From contig NZ_JAUHMF010000002.1 in the NCBI RefSeq assembly GCF_032334255.1, forward strand, positions 310,001 to 374,000: DNA of 64,000 bases, in the 5' to 3' direction. The notes beneath the pieces were generated by a model, which ran no database searches, was not told the DNA's origin, and saw only the letters and a program-made list of their open reading frames with translations. The DNA is from Thermanaerothrix solaris. Its GTDB lineage: Bacteria > Chloroflexota > Anaerolineae > Anaerolineales > Anaerolineaceae. Position numbers and translations under genes: made by a program. Positions 1 through 8,494 of this stretch are shown here, in pieces. Each line of letters opens with the position of its first letter. Position 1 is the first letter of the stretch.

Positions 1-73
1 GAACTGGCAGACGCGCACGACTCAAAATCGTGTCCCGAAAGGGGTGTGGGTTCGACTCCCACCTTCGGCACCA
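1..73 (+). tRNA. tRNA-Leu (anticodon CAA), 5' end cut off by the window
   Basis: The anticodon stem CACGA/TCGTG encloses the loop CTCAAAA, giving anticodon CAA, which reads UUG (Leu). The long variable arm before the T-arm fits a class II leucine tRNA. The T-arm GTGGG-TTCGACT-CCCAC and the encoded 3' CCA are complete. The first roughly 15 bases, holding the 5' acceptor strand and the start of the D-arm, lie outside the window. Confidence 0.9.
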
Positions 74-220
74 GAGGAATACCCTCATCTGGCTGACAGC
101 GCTGCTTCTGGCGCTGTTTTGTTTTGGCAGGGGGAATTATATCATGGGCAGGAATGGATCGCCGCGGTGGGCGGTTTATGGTAGGATTAGCGGCGAGCCG
201 GTTCGCGCGAGGTTGAGGAC

Positions 221-1276
221 ATGCTTGAGGTAAGGGAGATTTGGAAATCCTACGAGGGCCAGCCCCTGCTGTGCGGGGTCTCGTTCGAGGTGCGACCCGG
301 TGAAACGGTGTGCCTGCTGGGGCCCTCGGGGAGCGGTAAGAGCACGTTACTGCGCATTATCGCCGGGCTGGAGGTGCCGGAAGCCGGTCAGGTGCTGTGG
401 CAGGGAGAGGATCTGGCGGCTGTGCCGGTGCATCAGCGCCACTTCGGGTTGATGTTTCAAGATTATGCTCTTTTCCCACACCGCACCGTGGCCGAAAACG
501 TGGCTTTTGGCCTGCGCATGCAGGGCCTGCCGCGGGATGAAATTGCTCGGCGCGTCGAGGATGCCCTGGCGCGGGTCAACCTGCGGGAGTTTGCCCGCCG
601 CCGCGTGACGGATCTCTCCGGTGGGGAGCAACAGCGGGTGGCTCTGGCACGTGCCCTGGCACCGCGCCCGCGCTTGCTGATGCTGGATGAGCCCCTCGGA
701 GCACTCGACCGTGCCTTGCGCGAGCAACTAAGCGAGTTTTTGCGCACACTATTGCACGCAAGCGGCATCCCAACGATTTACGTCACCCATGACCAGGAAG
801 AAGCCTTTGCCATCGCCGACCGCCTGATTCTGCTCCACCAGGGGCGCGTGGTGCAGGCTGGCCCACCGGATGCCGTCTATGCCCGCCCGGCTACCCCGTG
901 GGTGGCGCGCTTCCTCGGCCTGACCAATTTGCTCCCGGCGCGGGTGCAAAGCCGGCAGCCTTTACGGCTGGAAACCCCCCTGGGCGTGTTGGACGTGGCC
1001 TCCGATGCCGCCACGTCTTGGCAGGAAGGGCAGAGGGTCACAGCGCTGGTGCGCCCGAACGCCGCGCGCCGGGTTGAACCCGGACAGGCTGGCCCCAACC
1101 ATGTCGAAGGAACGGTGGAGGATGTGGTTTTCCGTGGCGAGGGTTATCGCATGATATTGCGCTGTCGGGATGGCGTACGCCTGAGTTTTACCCTGCCCCA
1201 GCCGGTTCAACCCGGCACGTCTCTAACCCTTAGCCTGGATCCGGATGGCATCCTACCTTTGGAGGCCGAGGCATGA
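221..1276 (+). CDS. ABC transporter ATP-binding protein with TOBE domain (Fe3+/thiamine/spermidine type)
   Basis: Cytoplasmic motor subunit of an ABC importer, 351 residues. Visible motifs: Walker A GPSGSGKS at residues 34-41, Q-loop Gln80, signature LSGGEQ at 132-137, Walker B LLMLDEP at 152-158 and switch His190. Roughly residues 240-350 form a TOBE-like beta-rich domain, as in PotA, FbpC and CysA. It has no adjacent permease or binding protein. The TPP-riboswitch operon at 55-59 kb has a thiamine-type binding protein and a fused permease but no ATPase, so this protein could serve that system in trans. That pairing is an inference, and the substrate cannot be read from the sequence. The ATG overlaps a short reading frame running out of the tRNA region; its ribosome binding site is weak. 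It overlaps the next gene by ATGA. Confidence 0.88.
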   Translation: MLEVREIWKSYEGQPLLCGVSFEVRPGETVCLLGPSGSGKSTLLRIIAGLEVPEAGQVLWQGEDLAAVPVHQRHFGLMFQDYALFPHRTVAENVAFGLRMQGLPRDEIARRVEDALARVNLREFARRRVTDLSGGEQQRVALARALAPRPRLLMLDEPLGALDRALREQLSEFLRTLLHASGIPTIYVTHDQEEAFAIADRLILLHQGRVVQAGPPDAVYARPATPWVARFLGLTNLLPARVQSRQPLRLETPLGVLDVASDAATSWQEGQRVTALVRPNAARRVEPGQAGPNHVEGTVEDVVFRGEGYRMILRCRDGVRLSFTLPQPVQPGTSLTLSLDPDGILPLEAEA

Positions 1277-1773
1277 GCGCCGATGAATGGGTGTGGGTGA
1301 TCAAAAAGGACGTGACCGGACGCGAGATGTGGCGCTACCGCGGGCGGGTGGTCGCGCGTTATCCTTGCGGTGCACTGGTGGAGGCCTTTTTCGACCGCGA
1401 AGAAATGCCTTTTTTCGGCGTTGTTCTGCGCCCGGGAGATCGCTTTCTCGAAGCCTATTTCAGCGACCGCTGGTACAACCTCTTCGAAATCCACGACCGT
1501 GATACCGATGCGCTCAAGGCCTGGTACGCCAACATCACCCGCCCGGCGGAGATCAGCGTTGAGGCCATTGCCTATGTTGACCTGGCGCTGGACCTGCTGG
1601 TTTATCCTGATGGGCAACAGAAGGTGCTGGACGAGGCCGAGTTTGCCGCCTTGCCCCTGACCGTGGATGAGCGCTTGCACGCTCTGGCGGCGCTAGGGGA
1701 GTTGCAGAGCCTTTGGGCTGCACCTGGAGCCCCGTTGCGCTGGCAGGGGTTGCGCGGGTTATTCGCCACCTGA
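1273..1773 (+). CDS. DUF402 family protein
   Basis: A 166-residue cytoplasmic protein. The central block runs from about WYLN-like aromatic residues through AWYANIT to VDLALDLLVYPDG and VLDEAEF. This is the DUF402 pattern, shared with FomD-type phosphohydrolases and the C-terminal part of FAU-1-type RNA-binding proteins. Members often act on nucleotide or phosphonate-nucleotide substrates, but the role here is unknown. The start codon overlaps the stop of the ABC ATPase gene (ATGA), so the two are probably translationally coupled. The pairing of DUF402 with a transporter ATPase has no obvious functional explanation. Confidence 0.75.
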   Translation: MSADEWVWVIKKDVTGREMWRYRGRVVARYPCGALVEAFFDREEMPFFGVVLRPGDRFLEAYFSDRWYNLFEIHDRDTDALKAWYANITRPAEISVEAIAYVDLALDLLVYPDGQQKVLDEAEFAALPLTVDERLHALAALGELQSLWAAPGAPLRWQGLRGLFAT

Positions 1774-1809
1774 AAATTCGGAGATAATACGTATTATTCG
1801 GGAATTGAC

Positions 1810-1839
1810 TTGACGCGCTTTTTCCCCTTATGCTATACT
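1810..1839 (+). promoter_or_regulatory. Sigma-70-type promoter of the peptide transporter operon
   Basis: TTGACG at 1810-1815 and TATACT at 1834-1839 are separated by 18 bases, and TGC directly precedes the -10 hexamer (extended -10). It lies about 185 bases upstream of the binding-protein start, leaving a long untranslated leader in which I see no recognisable riboswitch. Confidence 0.7.
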
Positions 1840-2023
1840 TTTTTTGCCCATCGCCGTATGGGCAGGTTGTGAGGCTGGAGAGGTCATGAGAGACTGGCAA
1901 CCACCGGCTCGTTGCCCGAATAAATGGAGGGTCAGAACCGGGTGGCTGTCGAGAGAGGGCAGTCCAAGGCCTCCCCACGCCGTTTTTTAAACCCCCACAT
2001 TTTTGATATAGAGGAGGAGAGTT

Positions 2024-4093
2024 ATGAAACGTCACCTATGGTTCGTGTTCAGCGTGCTTCTGATCGCGAGCATGGTGCTGGCTGCGTGCGCTCAGGCCAC
2101 GCCGACCCAACCCCCGGCCCAAGCCACGCAACCCCCCGCGCAGGAGCAACCCACTCAACCCCCGGCGGAGACACCCACTCAGCCCACGACCGAGCGCGCC
2201 CCGGTCATTCGCTTCGCCACCCTGGAGGACATGACCACCACCAATGTCTGGGCGCTCTTTGATGATGTCGGCGCTTCCTATTGGAACTATGTGGTGCAAA
2301 TCTATCACTGGCCAACGCTGTTCACCCTCTCGGATCAGCGCTATGACTTCATCCCCGCGGTCGCGGCCGATTTCCCCAGCGAGTTCACCCAGGAAGGTGA
2401 CCTCTACGTTGCCACGGTCAAACTCAAGGATGGGCTGGTGTGGAGCGATGGTAGCCCGGTGACCGCAGACGATGTCGCTTTCACCGCCAACACCGTCCTC
2501 AAATTCAAACTCGGCCTCAACTGGCAGTCCGGCTATAATCCCGACTACCTGGTCAAGGTTGAGGCGGTGGATCCGTTGACGGTGAAGTTCTACTATAACA
2601 CCATCCCCGGCCTCTCCCTGTGGCAGTACGGCGCCTTACAGTCGCCCTTTGTTAATAAGGCTTACTGGGAGCCCAAGATTGCCGATGCCCTGGCCATCGT
2701 GAACAGCGACGAGTACAAAGCGCTTGAGCAGCAGGTGGCCGACCTGGAGAAAGCGGTCAAGGAAGGCACCGCGACCCAGGAAGAACTGGACGCCAAGAAG
2801 GGCGAACTGGATGCCAAACTAAAAGAAGCGGTGGACATCCTGCATAAATTGGATAACGAGGGCGAGCCCACCTTTGGCGCTTGGCGCTTGGAGAAGTGGG
2901 AAGTGGGCGCCTTTGCCGAGAACCGCGTCAACGAGAAGAACTTCTTCATCGGCACGGTGGTGGAAGAATATGCCAACGGCGCTTACCGTGAGTATAAAGA
3001 AGACGGTTCCTACGAATTCACCGCCTACGGCACCCCCGAGGGCGAGAAAGTCCTCGAATACAAGAGTGGCCCCTACTTCGATAGCGCGCTCTATACGCTC
3101 TACGGCAACCCGGATGCGGCAGTGCTGGCGTTGCGTAACAACGATGTGGACTTCCTGCTCAACCCCAGCGGCTTGCAGCAAGGTTTTGTCGATCAGTTGA
3201 AGGAAGACCCCAACATCACCATTGTCGAGAACAAGCAGAACGGTTTCCGTTACTTAGCCTTCAACCAGAACCGCTCATACTTCAAGGGTGAGGCCGGAAA
3301 GGCCCTGCGCCAGGCCATTGCCTGTATGATTGACCTCGACTTCCTGAGCCAGCGCGTCCTTCAAGGTGCAGTGCTGCCGGTTTACACCCTGGTGCCCGAG
3401 GGTAACGGTTTCTGGCACAACCCTGACGTGCCGAAGTGGTGCGCCGGCGATGACACCAAGACCCGCATGGAGAAGGCCGTGAAAATCCTGAAAGACGCCG
3501 GCTTCACCTGGGAGAAGGAACCGTCCTGGAACGAAGCCCGCGGCGGTTCGGTGGAGTACGGCCAAGGCTTGAAACTGCCCAATGGCGAGAAATTCCCCGA
3601 GGTCAAATTGCTGGCGCCCTCCGCGGGTTATGACCCCTTGCGCGCCACGGCGGGTGTCTACATCGAACAGTGGATGCGCCAGTTGGGCATCCCCGCCACG
3701 GCCGAGTTGACCAACTTCAACAACATCCTCACCGCGGTCTATGACACCGGTGATTACGATATGTTCATCCTCGGCTGGGGCTTGACGATTTACCCGGATT
3801 ACATTTGCACCTTCTTCGACAGCGGCGTGCCCACCAACCCCTATGGGTATGAGAGCGCGGCGTTGAAAGAGAAGTGCGATGCCTTCTTGGTCGAGACCGA
3901 CATCAACAAAGCCAAAGAGTTGGCATTTGAGATCCAGAACATCCTGGCCACCGAGTTGCCCTACATCACCCTCTTCACCAACCCGGTTTACGACGCCTTC
4001 CGCAACCTCGAATACCCCTACACCGAGGTGCTGGATGGCATCGGCTCCGGGCTCTACGGTGCGCCCACCCTGGCCAAGCCGGCCGCGCAGTAA
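2024..4093 (+). CDS. Peptide/oligopeptide ABC transporter substrate-binding lipoprotein (SBP family 5)
   Basis: Extracytoplasmic solute receptor of a Dpp/Opp-type importer, 689 residues, which is long for a family usually near 500-600. The signal peptide ends in lipobox VLAAC with the lipidated Cys at residue 22. A Thr/Pro/Gln-rich linker runs to about residue 57. The SBP_bac_5 fold follows, including the typical VWSDGSPVTADDVAFT stretch. Residues about 226-285 form a charged heptad-like helix pair (EQQVADLEKAV, ELDAKLKEAVDILHKL) that interrupts the domain and looks like a coiled-coil insertion. The start is supported by GAGGAGGAG just upstream. A terminator hairpin separates this gene from the permeases, so the receptor is probably made in excess over the membrane parts. 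Confidence 0.93.
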   Translation: MKRHLWFVFSVLLIASMVLAACAQATPTQPPAQATQPPAQEQPTQPPAETPTQPTTERAPVIRFATLEDMTTTNVWALFDDVGASYWNYVVQIYHWPTLFTLSDQRYDFIPAVAADFPSEFTQEGDLYVATVKLKDGLVWSDGSPVTADDVAFTANTVLKFKLGLNWQSGYNPDYLVKVEAVDPLTVKFYYNTIPGLSLWQYGALQSPFVNKAYWEPKIADALAIVNSDEYKALEQQVADLEKAVKEGTATQEELDAKKGELDAKLKEAVDILHKLDNEGEPTFGAWRLEKWEVGAFAENRVNEKNFFIGTVVEEYANGAYREYKEDGSYEFTAYGTPEGEKVLEYKSGPYFDSALYTLYGNPDAAVLALRNNDVDFLLNPSGLQQGFVDQLKEDPNITIVENKQNGFRYLAFNQNRSYFKGEAGKALRQAIACMIDLDFLSQRVLQGAVLPVYTLVPEGNGFWHNPDVPKWCAGDDTKTRMEKAVKILKDAGFTWEKEPSWNEARGGSVEYGQGLKLPNGEKFPEVKLLAPSAGYDPLRATAGVYIEQWMRQLGIPATAELTNFNNILTAVYDTGDYDMFILGWGLTIYPDYICTFFDSGVPTNPYGYESAALKEKCDAFLVETDINKAKELAFEIQNILATELPYITLFTNPVYDAFRNLEYPYTEVLDGIGSGLYGAPTLAKPAAQ

Positions 4094-4109
4094 CATCACC
4101 TGTGAACGC

Positions 4110-4149
4110 CGAGAGGTTGAGGGGAAGTCCCTCAACCTCTCGCTTTATT
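4110..4149 (+). terminator. Intrinsic terminator after the binding-protein gene
   Basis: A perfect 14-bp inverted repeat (4110-4123 with 4129-4142, loop GAAGT) is followed by a short T-rich run CTTTATTT. Its position inside the operon suggests partial termination, with read-through into the permease genes or use of a second promoter. Confidence 0.8.
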
Positions 4150-4221
4150 TCCGCTCATGGCCAGGAGGTGGATCAAGCAGGTCAAAAATCACCCCATTAA
4201 ACGGAAATTTGTTACCCTCCC

Positions 4222-4249
4222 CTGGCTGACATCTCTTAATAATTATGAT
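4222..4249 (+). promoter_or_regulatory. Possible secondary promoter before the permease genes
   Basis: CTGGCT at 4222-4227 and TATGAT at 4244-4249 with a 16-base spacer, 48 bases upstream of the permease start. The -10 is good and the -35 is poor. It would explain expression of the permease genes beyond the preceding terminator. Confidence 0.35.
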
Positions 4250-4297
4250 AAGATACCCCAATCCTTCCCTACCTTAAAAACCTTTTGAGGAGTTGGG

Positions 4298-5452
4298 ATG
4301 CTCAAATATATCGCCAACCGCCTATTGCAGATTATCGTTACCCTCTTTATTTTCTTCGCCCTGACCTATTTTATCTTAGATGCCCAACCGGGCGATATTA
4401 CGCTCCAATACGTGAACAACCCTAAATTCACCAAGGAACAGCGGGAAGCCCTGCGTCGCCGCCTGGGGCTGGACAAGCCCGCCTACGTGCGCTTCTTCCA
4501 ATGGATGGGCAACACCTTGCGCGGTGACCTGGGAGAATCCTACCAGTATCGCAAGCCGGTCATGGACGTGCTGCTGGAGCGCGCACCCCGCACTATCTTC
4601 CTCTTCCTCACGGCAACACTGATCGAATTCTTTGTGGGGTACTGGCTGGGTAGGGTGCTGGCCTGGCAGCGGGGCACCGGTTTGGAATATGGGATCACGG
4701 TGGTGGGGGCATTTTTCTATACCGTGTTCACACCCTGGTTTGCCCTGATGATGATTTACCTGTTTGGTTTTACCCTCAAGTGGTTCCCGATTGGCAAATT
4801 CCTGGATGTGAACCTCTGGCGCACAGCGCCCAAAGGGCTGACCGCCAACGAAATCTTTGTCAACCTGCTGCTGACAATGACCATCTTGGCCGCTGTCTTG
4901 GCGCTGGTCTACTACCTCACCCGTCGCATGAATCCCTACCGCGCCTCGCTGATCCGCTGGAGCGCTCTGATCGGTGGGGCGGCGATCACGGTGGGGTTCT
5001 GGGCGTCCTCGCCGGTTGCCAAATACGCCGGTGACATTCTCTACCACATGGCTTTGCCCATCATCGTCCTCACGCTGATCAACTTCTCCGGGACCATGTT
5101 GCTCACCCGCACCACGATGCTGGAGACGTTACGTGAGGACTATATTATGGCGGCGCGCGCCAAAGGGCTGCCAGAACGGGTGGTGCGTGATAAACACGCG
5201 GCACGGAATGCGGTGCTACCGGTCTTCACCAGCCTGATCATCTCACTGCCGTTCATCTTGGGGGGTGGCATCATCACCGAAACGGTCTTCTCGTGGGAGG
5301 GGTTGGGCTTGACCCTGCTCACGGCCTCTACCACGGGCGATATTCCGCTGGTCATGGGGTCGTTCCTGTTTATTGGCACGTTGGCGCTGCTGGCTCACCT
5401 GGTGGCCGATATTGCGTATGCCTTCCTTGACCCACGCATCCGATATGCCTGA
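4298..5452 (+). CDS. Peptide ABC transporter permease, DppB/OppB type
   Basis: Inner-membrane channel subunit, 384 residues. The N-terminal segment contains a transmembrane helix and the family motif around LRRRLGLDKPAYVRFFQW. The C-terminal half holds the BPD_transp_1 domain with its EAA loop (REDYIMAARAKGLPERVV) that contacts the ATPases. It is somewhat longer than the usual 310-340 residues because of extra hydrophobic and polar sequence between about residues 190 and 245. Start codon ATG follows TTTTGAGGAGTTGGG. It is the first gene of the permease-ATPase block and is followed after 12 bases by its partner permease. Confidence 0.92.
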   Translation: MLKYIANRLLQIIVTLFIFFALTYFILDAQPGDITLQYVNNPKFTKEQREALRRRLGLDKPAYVRFFQWMGNTLRGDLGESYQYRKPVMDVLLERAPRTIFLFLTATLIEFFVGYWLGRVLAWQRGTGLEYGITVVGAFFYTVFTPWFALMMIYLFGFTLKWFPIGKFLDVNLWRTAPKGLTANEIFVNLLLTMTILAAVLALVYYLTRRMNPYRASLIRWSALIGGAAITVGFWASSPVAKYAGDILYHMALPIIVLTLINFSGTMLLTRTTMLETLREDYIMAARAKGLPERVVRDKHAARNAVLPVFTSLIISLPFILGGGIITETVFSWEGLGLTLLTASTTGDIPLVMGSFLFIGTLALLAHLVADIAYAFLDPRIRYA

Positions 5453-5464
5453 GGGAGATGAGCC

Positions 5465-6421
5465 ATGACCACAGCACCCGCTGACACCACCTTTCAAATT
5501 CAGGAGCCCCTGTGGAAAATTCGCCTGCGCATCGCCTGGAAGGGGTTTAAACAGAGTTGGATGCTCTTCACCGAAAACAAAATCGGGCTGGTGGGCTTGG
5601 GGATCATCCTCTTCTTCGGCTTGATGGCTGTGGCGCATCCCATCCTGATGCATACCGTGTGGGAGCCCAATATCTATGATCCCTTCATCGGCAACGATCC
5701 CACCATTTTGCAGCACCCTTCGCCGCCTTCGGCACGGCATTTGCTGGGTACCGATCCTGTGGGCCGCGATGTGCTCAGTCAGTTGATGTACAGCACCCAG
5801 TCCGAATTTATCCTGGGGCTGCTGGCGGCCATTGTGACCGTGACCATTGCCACCTCGGTCGGCGCCATATCGGCTTATTTTGGCGGTGCGCTGGATGCCT
5901 TTTTCATGCGCCTGGCCGACCTGATCAACATCTTGCCTTTCATCGCCTTATTGGTGGTGCTGACCGCTTTCTTCGATTTTGGCATGATCGAACTGGCACT
6001 CTTGATCGGCATCCTCTCCGGCTTCGGTGGCACTACCATAATTTTCAAAGCCCAGGCGCTGACCATCAAGGTCAAGCCGTATATCGAGGCGGCTAAGGTG
6101 GCTGGAGGGAGTGACTTGCACATCATCTTCCGCCACATTGTGCCCAACCTGATGCCATTGGCTTTCTTGAACATGATGTTCACCGTCACTGGTGCCATTT
6201 TCTCCGAGGCGGCGCTCTCGTTCTTTGGCCTGCTCAACTTACGCATGTCGTGGGGCATCATGATCAACACCACCCAAGCCGCCGGATACCTGCTGGGCGG
6301 TTGGAAATATTGGTACCTGATCGTTCCGCCGGGCCTGGCGATCACCCTCTTGTGCAGTGCCTTCTACCTGGTTGGGCGGGCACTGGATGAAGTGGTCAAC
6401 CCGCGCCTGCGCCGGCGCTAA
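5465..6421 (+). CDS. Peptide ABC transporter permease, DppC/OppC type
   Basis: Second channel subunit, 318 residues. The first 30 residues are a cytoplasmic tail, followed by a first transmembrane helix (about residues 40-58). A periplasmic loop carries the characteristic HLLGTDPVGRDVLSQLMYSTQ motif of the OppC N-terminal region. The BPD_transp_1 domain has an EAA-type loop (YIEAAKVAGGSDLHIIFRHI). It lies between the DppB-like gene and two ATPase genes in one operon and should form a heterodimeric pore with the preceding protein. Confidence 0.92.
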   Translation: MTTAPADTTFQIQEPLWKIRLRIAWKGFKQSWMLFTENKIGLVGLGIILFFGLMAVAHPILMHTVWEPNIYDPFIGNDPTILQHPSPPSARHLLGTDPVGRDVLSQLMYSTQSEFILGLLAAIVTVTIATSVGAISAYFGGALDAFFMRLADLINILPFIALLVVLTAFFDFGMIELALLIGILSGFGGTTIIFKAQALTIKVKPYIEAAKVAGGSDLHIIFRHIVPNLMPLAFLNMMFTVTGAIFSEAALSFFGLLNLRMSWGIMINTTQAAGYLLGGWKYWYLIVPPGLAITLLCSAFYLVGRALDEVVNPRLRRR

Positions 6422-6436
6422 GCGAGGATGTGGCTT

Positions 6437-7423
6437 ATGGCAGAAAAACCCTTGCTCTCGGTACGTAATCTCTCCATGATCTACAAGACGCGCAAAGGCG
6501 CGGTCTCAGCCATTGATAATGTCTCATTTGACCTGAAGCGCGGTGAATCGCTGGGATTGGTGGGTGAATCGGGCTGTGGCAAGACCTCGGTGGCGATGGC
6601 ACTTTTACGTCTCTTACCCGATAATGCCCAGATCACTGGCGGGCAAATCTTGCTCGATGGCGTGGATTTGACCCAACTCAGCGAAGATGAGATGCAAAAC
6701 ATCCGCTGGAAGCGCATCTCCATGGTCTTCCAGGCGGCGATGAACGCGCTCGACCCGGTATATAAAGTGGGGGATCAAATTATTGAGGCGATTGAACGCC
6801 ATGAACGCGATATAGATCCGGCAGAGGCACGCAAGCGCGTGGAAGCCCTGTTCAAACTGGTCGGGATTGATCCCAAGATGGCGGATCGTTACCCCCACGA
6901 GTTCAGCGGCGGAATGCGCCAGCGGGCAATCATTGCCATGGCCCTGGCCTGCAACCCCGACCTGATCATTGCCGACGAACCGACGACCGCACTGGACGTG
7001 ATCGTCCAGGACCAGGTGCTGCGCGAACTGCGCCAGGTGCAGAAGCAAATGGGCATGAGCATGATTTACATCTCCCACGATATTGCCGTCATTGCTGAGG
7101 TGGCCGAACGGATCGCGATCATGTACGCCGGACGCATGTGCGAACTGGCCAGCGCGGTGGAAATCTTCAAGCGCCCGCGCCATCCCTACACCGTGGCGCT
7201 GATGTCAGCGTTCCCCAGCATTGTCGGTGAGAAGCGCCCGTTGGTGGCGTTGGGTGGTGAGCCCCCAGATCTGCTTTTCCCACCGCCGGGTTGCCGTTTC
7301 CACCCGCGTTGCCCGCGCGCCCTGGATATTTGCAAACAGCAGCAGCCCCCCTTTGAGGATATTGGCGGTGGGCACTATCTGGCGTGCTGGAATCCTGCTC
7401 CGGTGGTGGAGGTGCAGCCATGA
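6437..7423 (+). CDS. Peptide ABC transporter ATP-binding protein, DppD/OppD type
   Basis: Cytoplasmic ATPase of the peptide importer, 328 residues from the chosen start. Walker A GESGCGKT is at 43-50, followed by the signature FSGGMRQR, Walker B LIIADEPTTALD and the switch His in ISHDIAV. The C-terminal oligo_HPY region has a Cys pattern (GCRFHPRCPRALDIC, later LACW) like the cluster-binding Cys seen in some DppD proteins. An in-frame ATG nine bases earlier directly abuts the GAGG ribosome binding site, so the second ATG, nine bases downstream of it, is preferred. It overlaps the next ATPase gene by ATGA and probably works with it as a heterodimer. Confidence 0.92.
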   Translation: MAEKPLLSVRNLSMIYKTRKGAVSAIDNVSFDLKRGESLGLVGESGCGKTSVAMALLRLLPDNAQITGGQILLDGVDLTQLSEDEMQNIRWKRISMVFQAAMNALDPVYKVGDQIIEAIERHERDIDPAEARKRVEALFKLVGIDPKMADRYPHEFSGGMRQRAIIAMALACNPDLIIADEPTTALDVIVQDQVLRELRQVQKQMGMSMIYISHDIAVIAEVAERIAIMYAGRMCELASAVEIFKRPRHPYTVALMSAFPSIVGEKRPLVALGGEPPDLLFPPPGCRFHPRCPRALDICKQQQPPFEDIGGGHYLACWNPAPVVEVQP

Positions 7424-8418
7424 CCCCGAACAATGTTCCTCTGGTGCAGGTCACTGGTCTCAAAAAATATTATCCGGTGGGAGGCAATATCTTCAACCCC
7501 GGCAAGTTTAAAGTGCATGCGGTGGATGATATTTCCTTCACCATTCCCGCCGGTAAGTCGTTAGGTCTGGTGGGCGAATCGGGCTGTGGTAAAACCACCA
7601 CTGGCAAACTGCTCACCCGTCTGATTGATCCAACTGAGGGCAAAATTCTCATCGCTGATGAGCAGGGCAACCTGGTAGACCTGGCTGCGCTCAAGGGCAA
7701 TGAACTGAAACGTTTCCGCCGCCGCGTGCAAATGATCTTCCAAGACCCCTATGAGTCGCTCAACCCGCGCCTGACGATCTTCGATATCGTTGCCGAACCG
7801 CTGGCGGTGCAGGGAATTGGCACGGTATTGGACCGTGAGATCATGGTGGCCACGATGTTGGAGAAAGTGGGGCTGACCCCAGCCACCTCATTTATGTTCC
7901 GTTACCCGCATGAACTTTCGGGGGGGCAGCGCCAGCGCGTGGCGATTGCGCGCGCCCTGGTTATCAACCCCAGTTTTGTGGTGGCCGATGAGCCCACCTC
8001 GATGTTAGACGTCTCCATCCGCACCGGGGTCATGAATCTGATGATGGATCTGGCCCAGCAACTCGAGGTCAGTTATCTCTACATCACCCATGACCTGGCC
8101 GTGGCGCGCTACACCAGTGACATGTTGGCCGTGATGTACATGGGCAAGATTGTGGAATACGGCCCGACCGAAGAGGTGTTACATCATCCCTTGCATCCCT
8201 ATACGCGGGCTTTGATCTCAGCGGTGCCGGTGCCGGATCCCACCTTCAAGCGCGGTGCGCCGGAGATCAAAGGGAGCATCAGCAAGCCGATCAACCCGCC
8301 CCCGCGTTGCCGTTTTTACGAGCGCTGCCCGATCGCGGCTAAAGTCTGCGAGGATAACGACCACCCACCTTTGGAAGATAAGGGTGGCGGGCATCTCGTT
8401 GCGTGCTACCGGGTGTAG
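7420..8418 (+). CDS. Peptide ABC transporter ATP-binding protein, DppF/OppF type
   Basis: Second ATPase of the peptide importer, 332 residues. Walker A GESGCGKT is at 52-59, with signature ELSGGQRQR, Walker B FVVADEPTSMLD and ITHDLAV. The C-terminal oligo_HPY extension has a Cys-rich end (RCRFYERCPIAAKVC, ACYRV). The start is fixed by the ATGA overlap with the previous gene and a GGTGGAGG ribosome binding site. The reading frame extends 12 codons further upstream, but that extension has no ribosome binding site. It is the last gene of the operon and is followed by a strong hairpin. Confidence 0.92.
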   Translation: MTPNNVPLVQVTGLKKYYPVGGNIFNPGKFKVHAVDDISFTIPAGKSLGLVGESGCGKTTTGKLLTRLIDPTEGKILIADEQGNLVDLAALKGNELKRFRRRVQMIFQDPYESLNPRLTIFDIVAEPLAVQGIGTVLDREIMVATMLEKVGLTPATSFMFRYPHELSGGQRQRVAIARALVINPSFVVADEPTSMLDVSIRTGVMNLMMDLAQQLEVSYLYITHDLAVARYTSDMLAVMYMGKIVEYGPTEEVLHHPLHPYTRALISAVPVPDPTFKRGAPEIKGSISKPINPPPRCRFYERCPIAAKVCEDNDHPPLEDKGGGHLVACYRV

Positions 8419-8448
8419 AGGGTGCACTGCTCCCATGTGGAACGCAAT

Positions 8449-8478
8449 CGCCGGGCCAGGGGGCCCGGCGTTGTCTTT
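8449..8478. terminator. Terminator between convergent genes
   Basis: A 9-bp GC-rich inverted repeat (8449-8457 with 8462-8470) is followed by TTGTCTTT on the plus strand. It lies between the end of the peptide transporter operon and the convergent acetyltransferase gene and could serve both. Confidence 0.7.
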
Positions 8479-8494
8479 GGGGATGATTTGCACG

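Noticed and set aside
3275..4135. Long minus-strand frame antisense to the peptide-binding receptor
   Set aside because: Shadow of GC-rich codon usage; no family features and no start signals.
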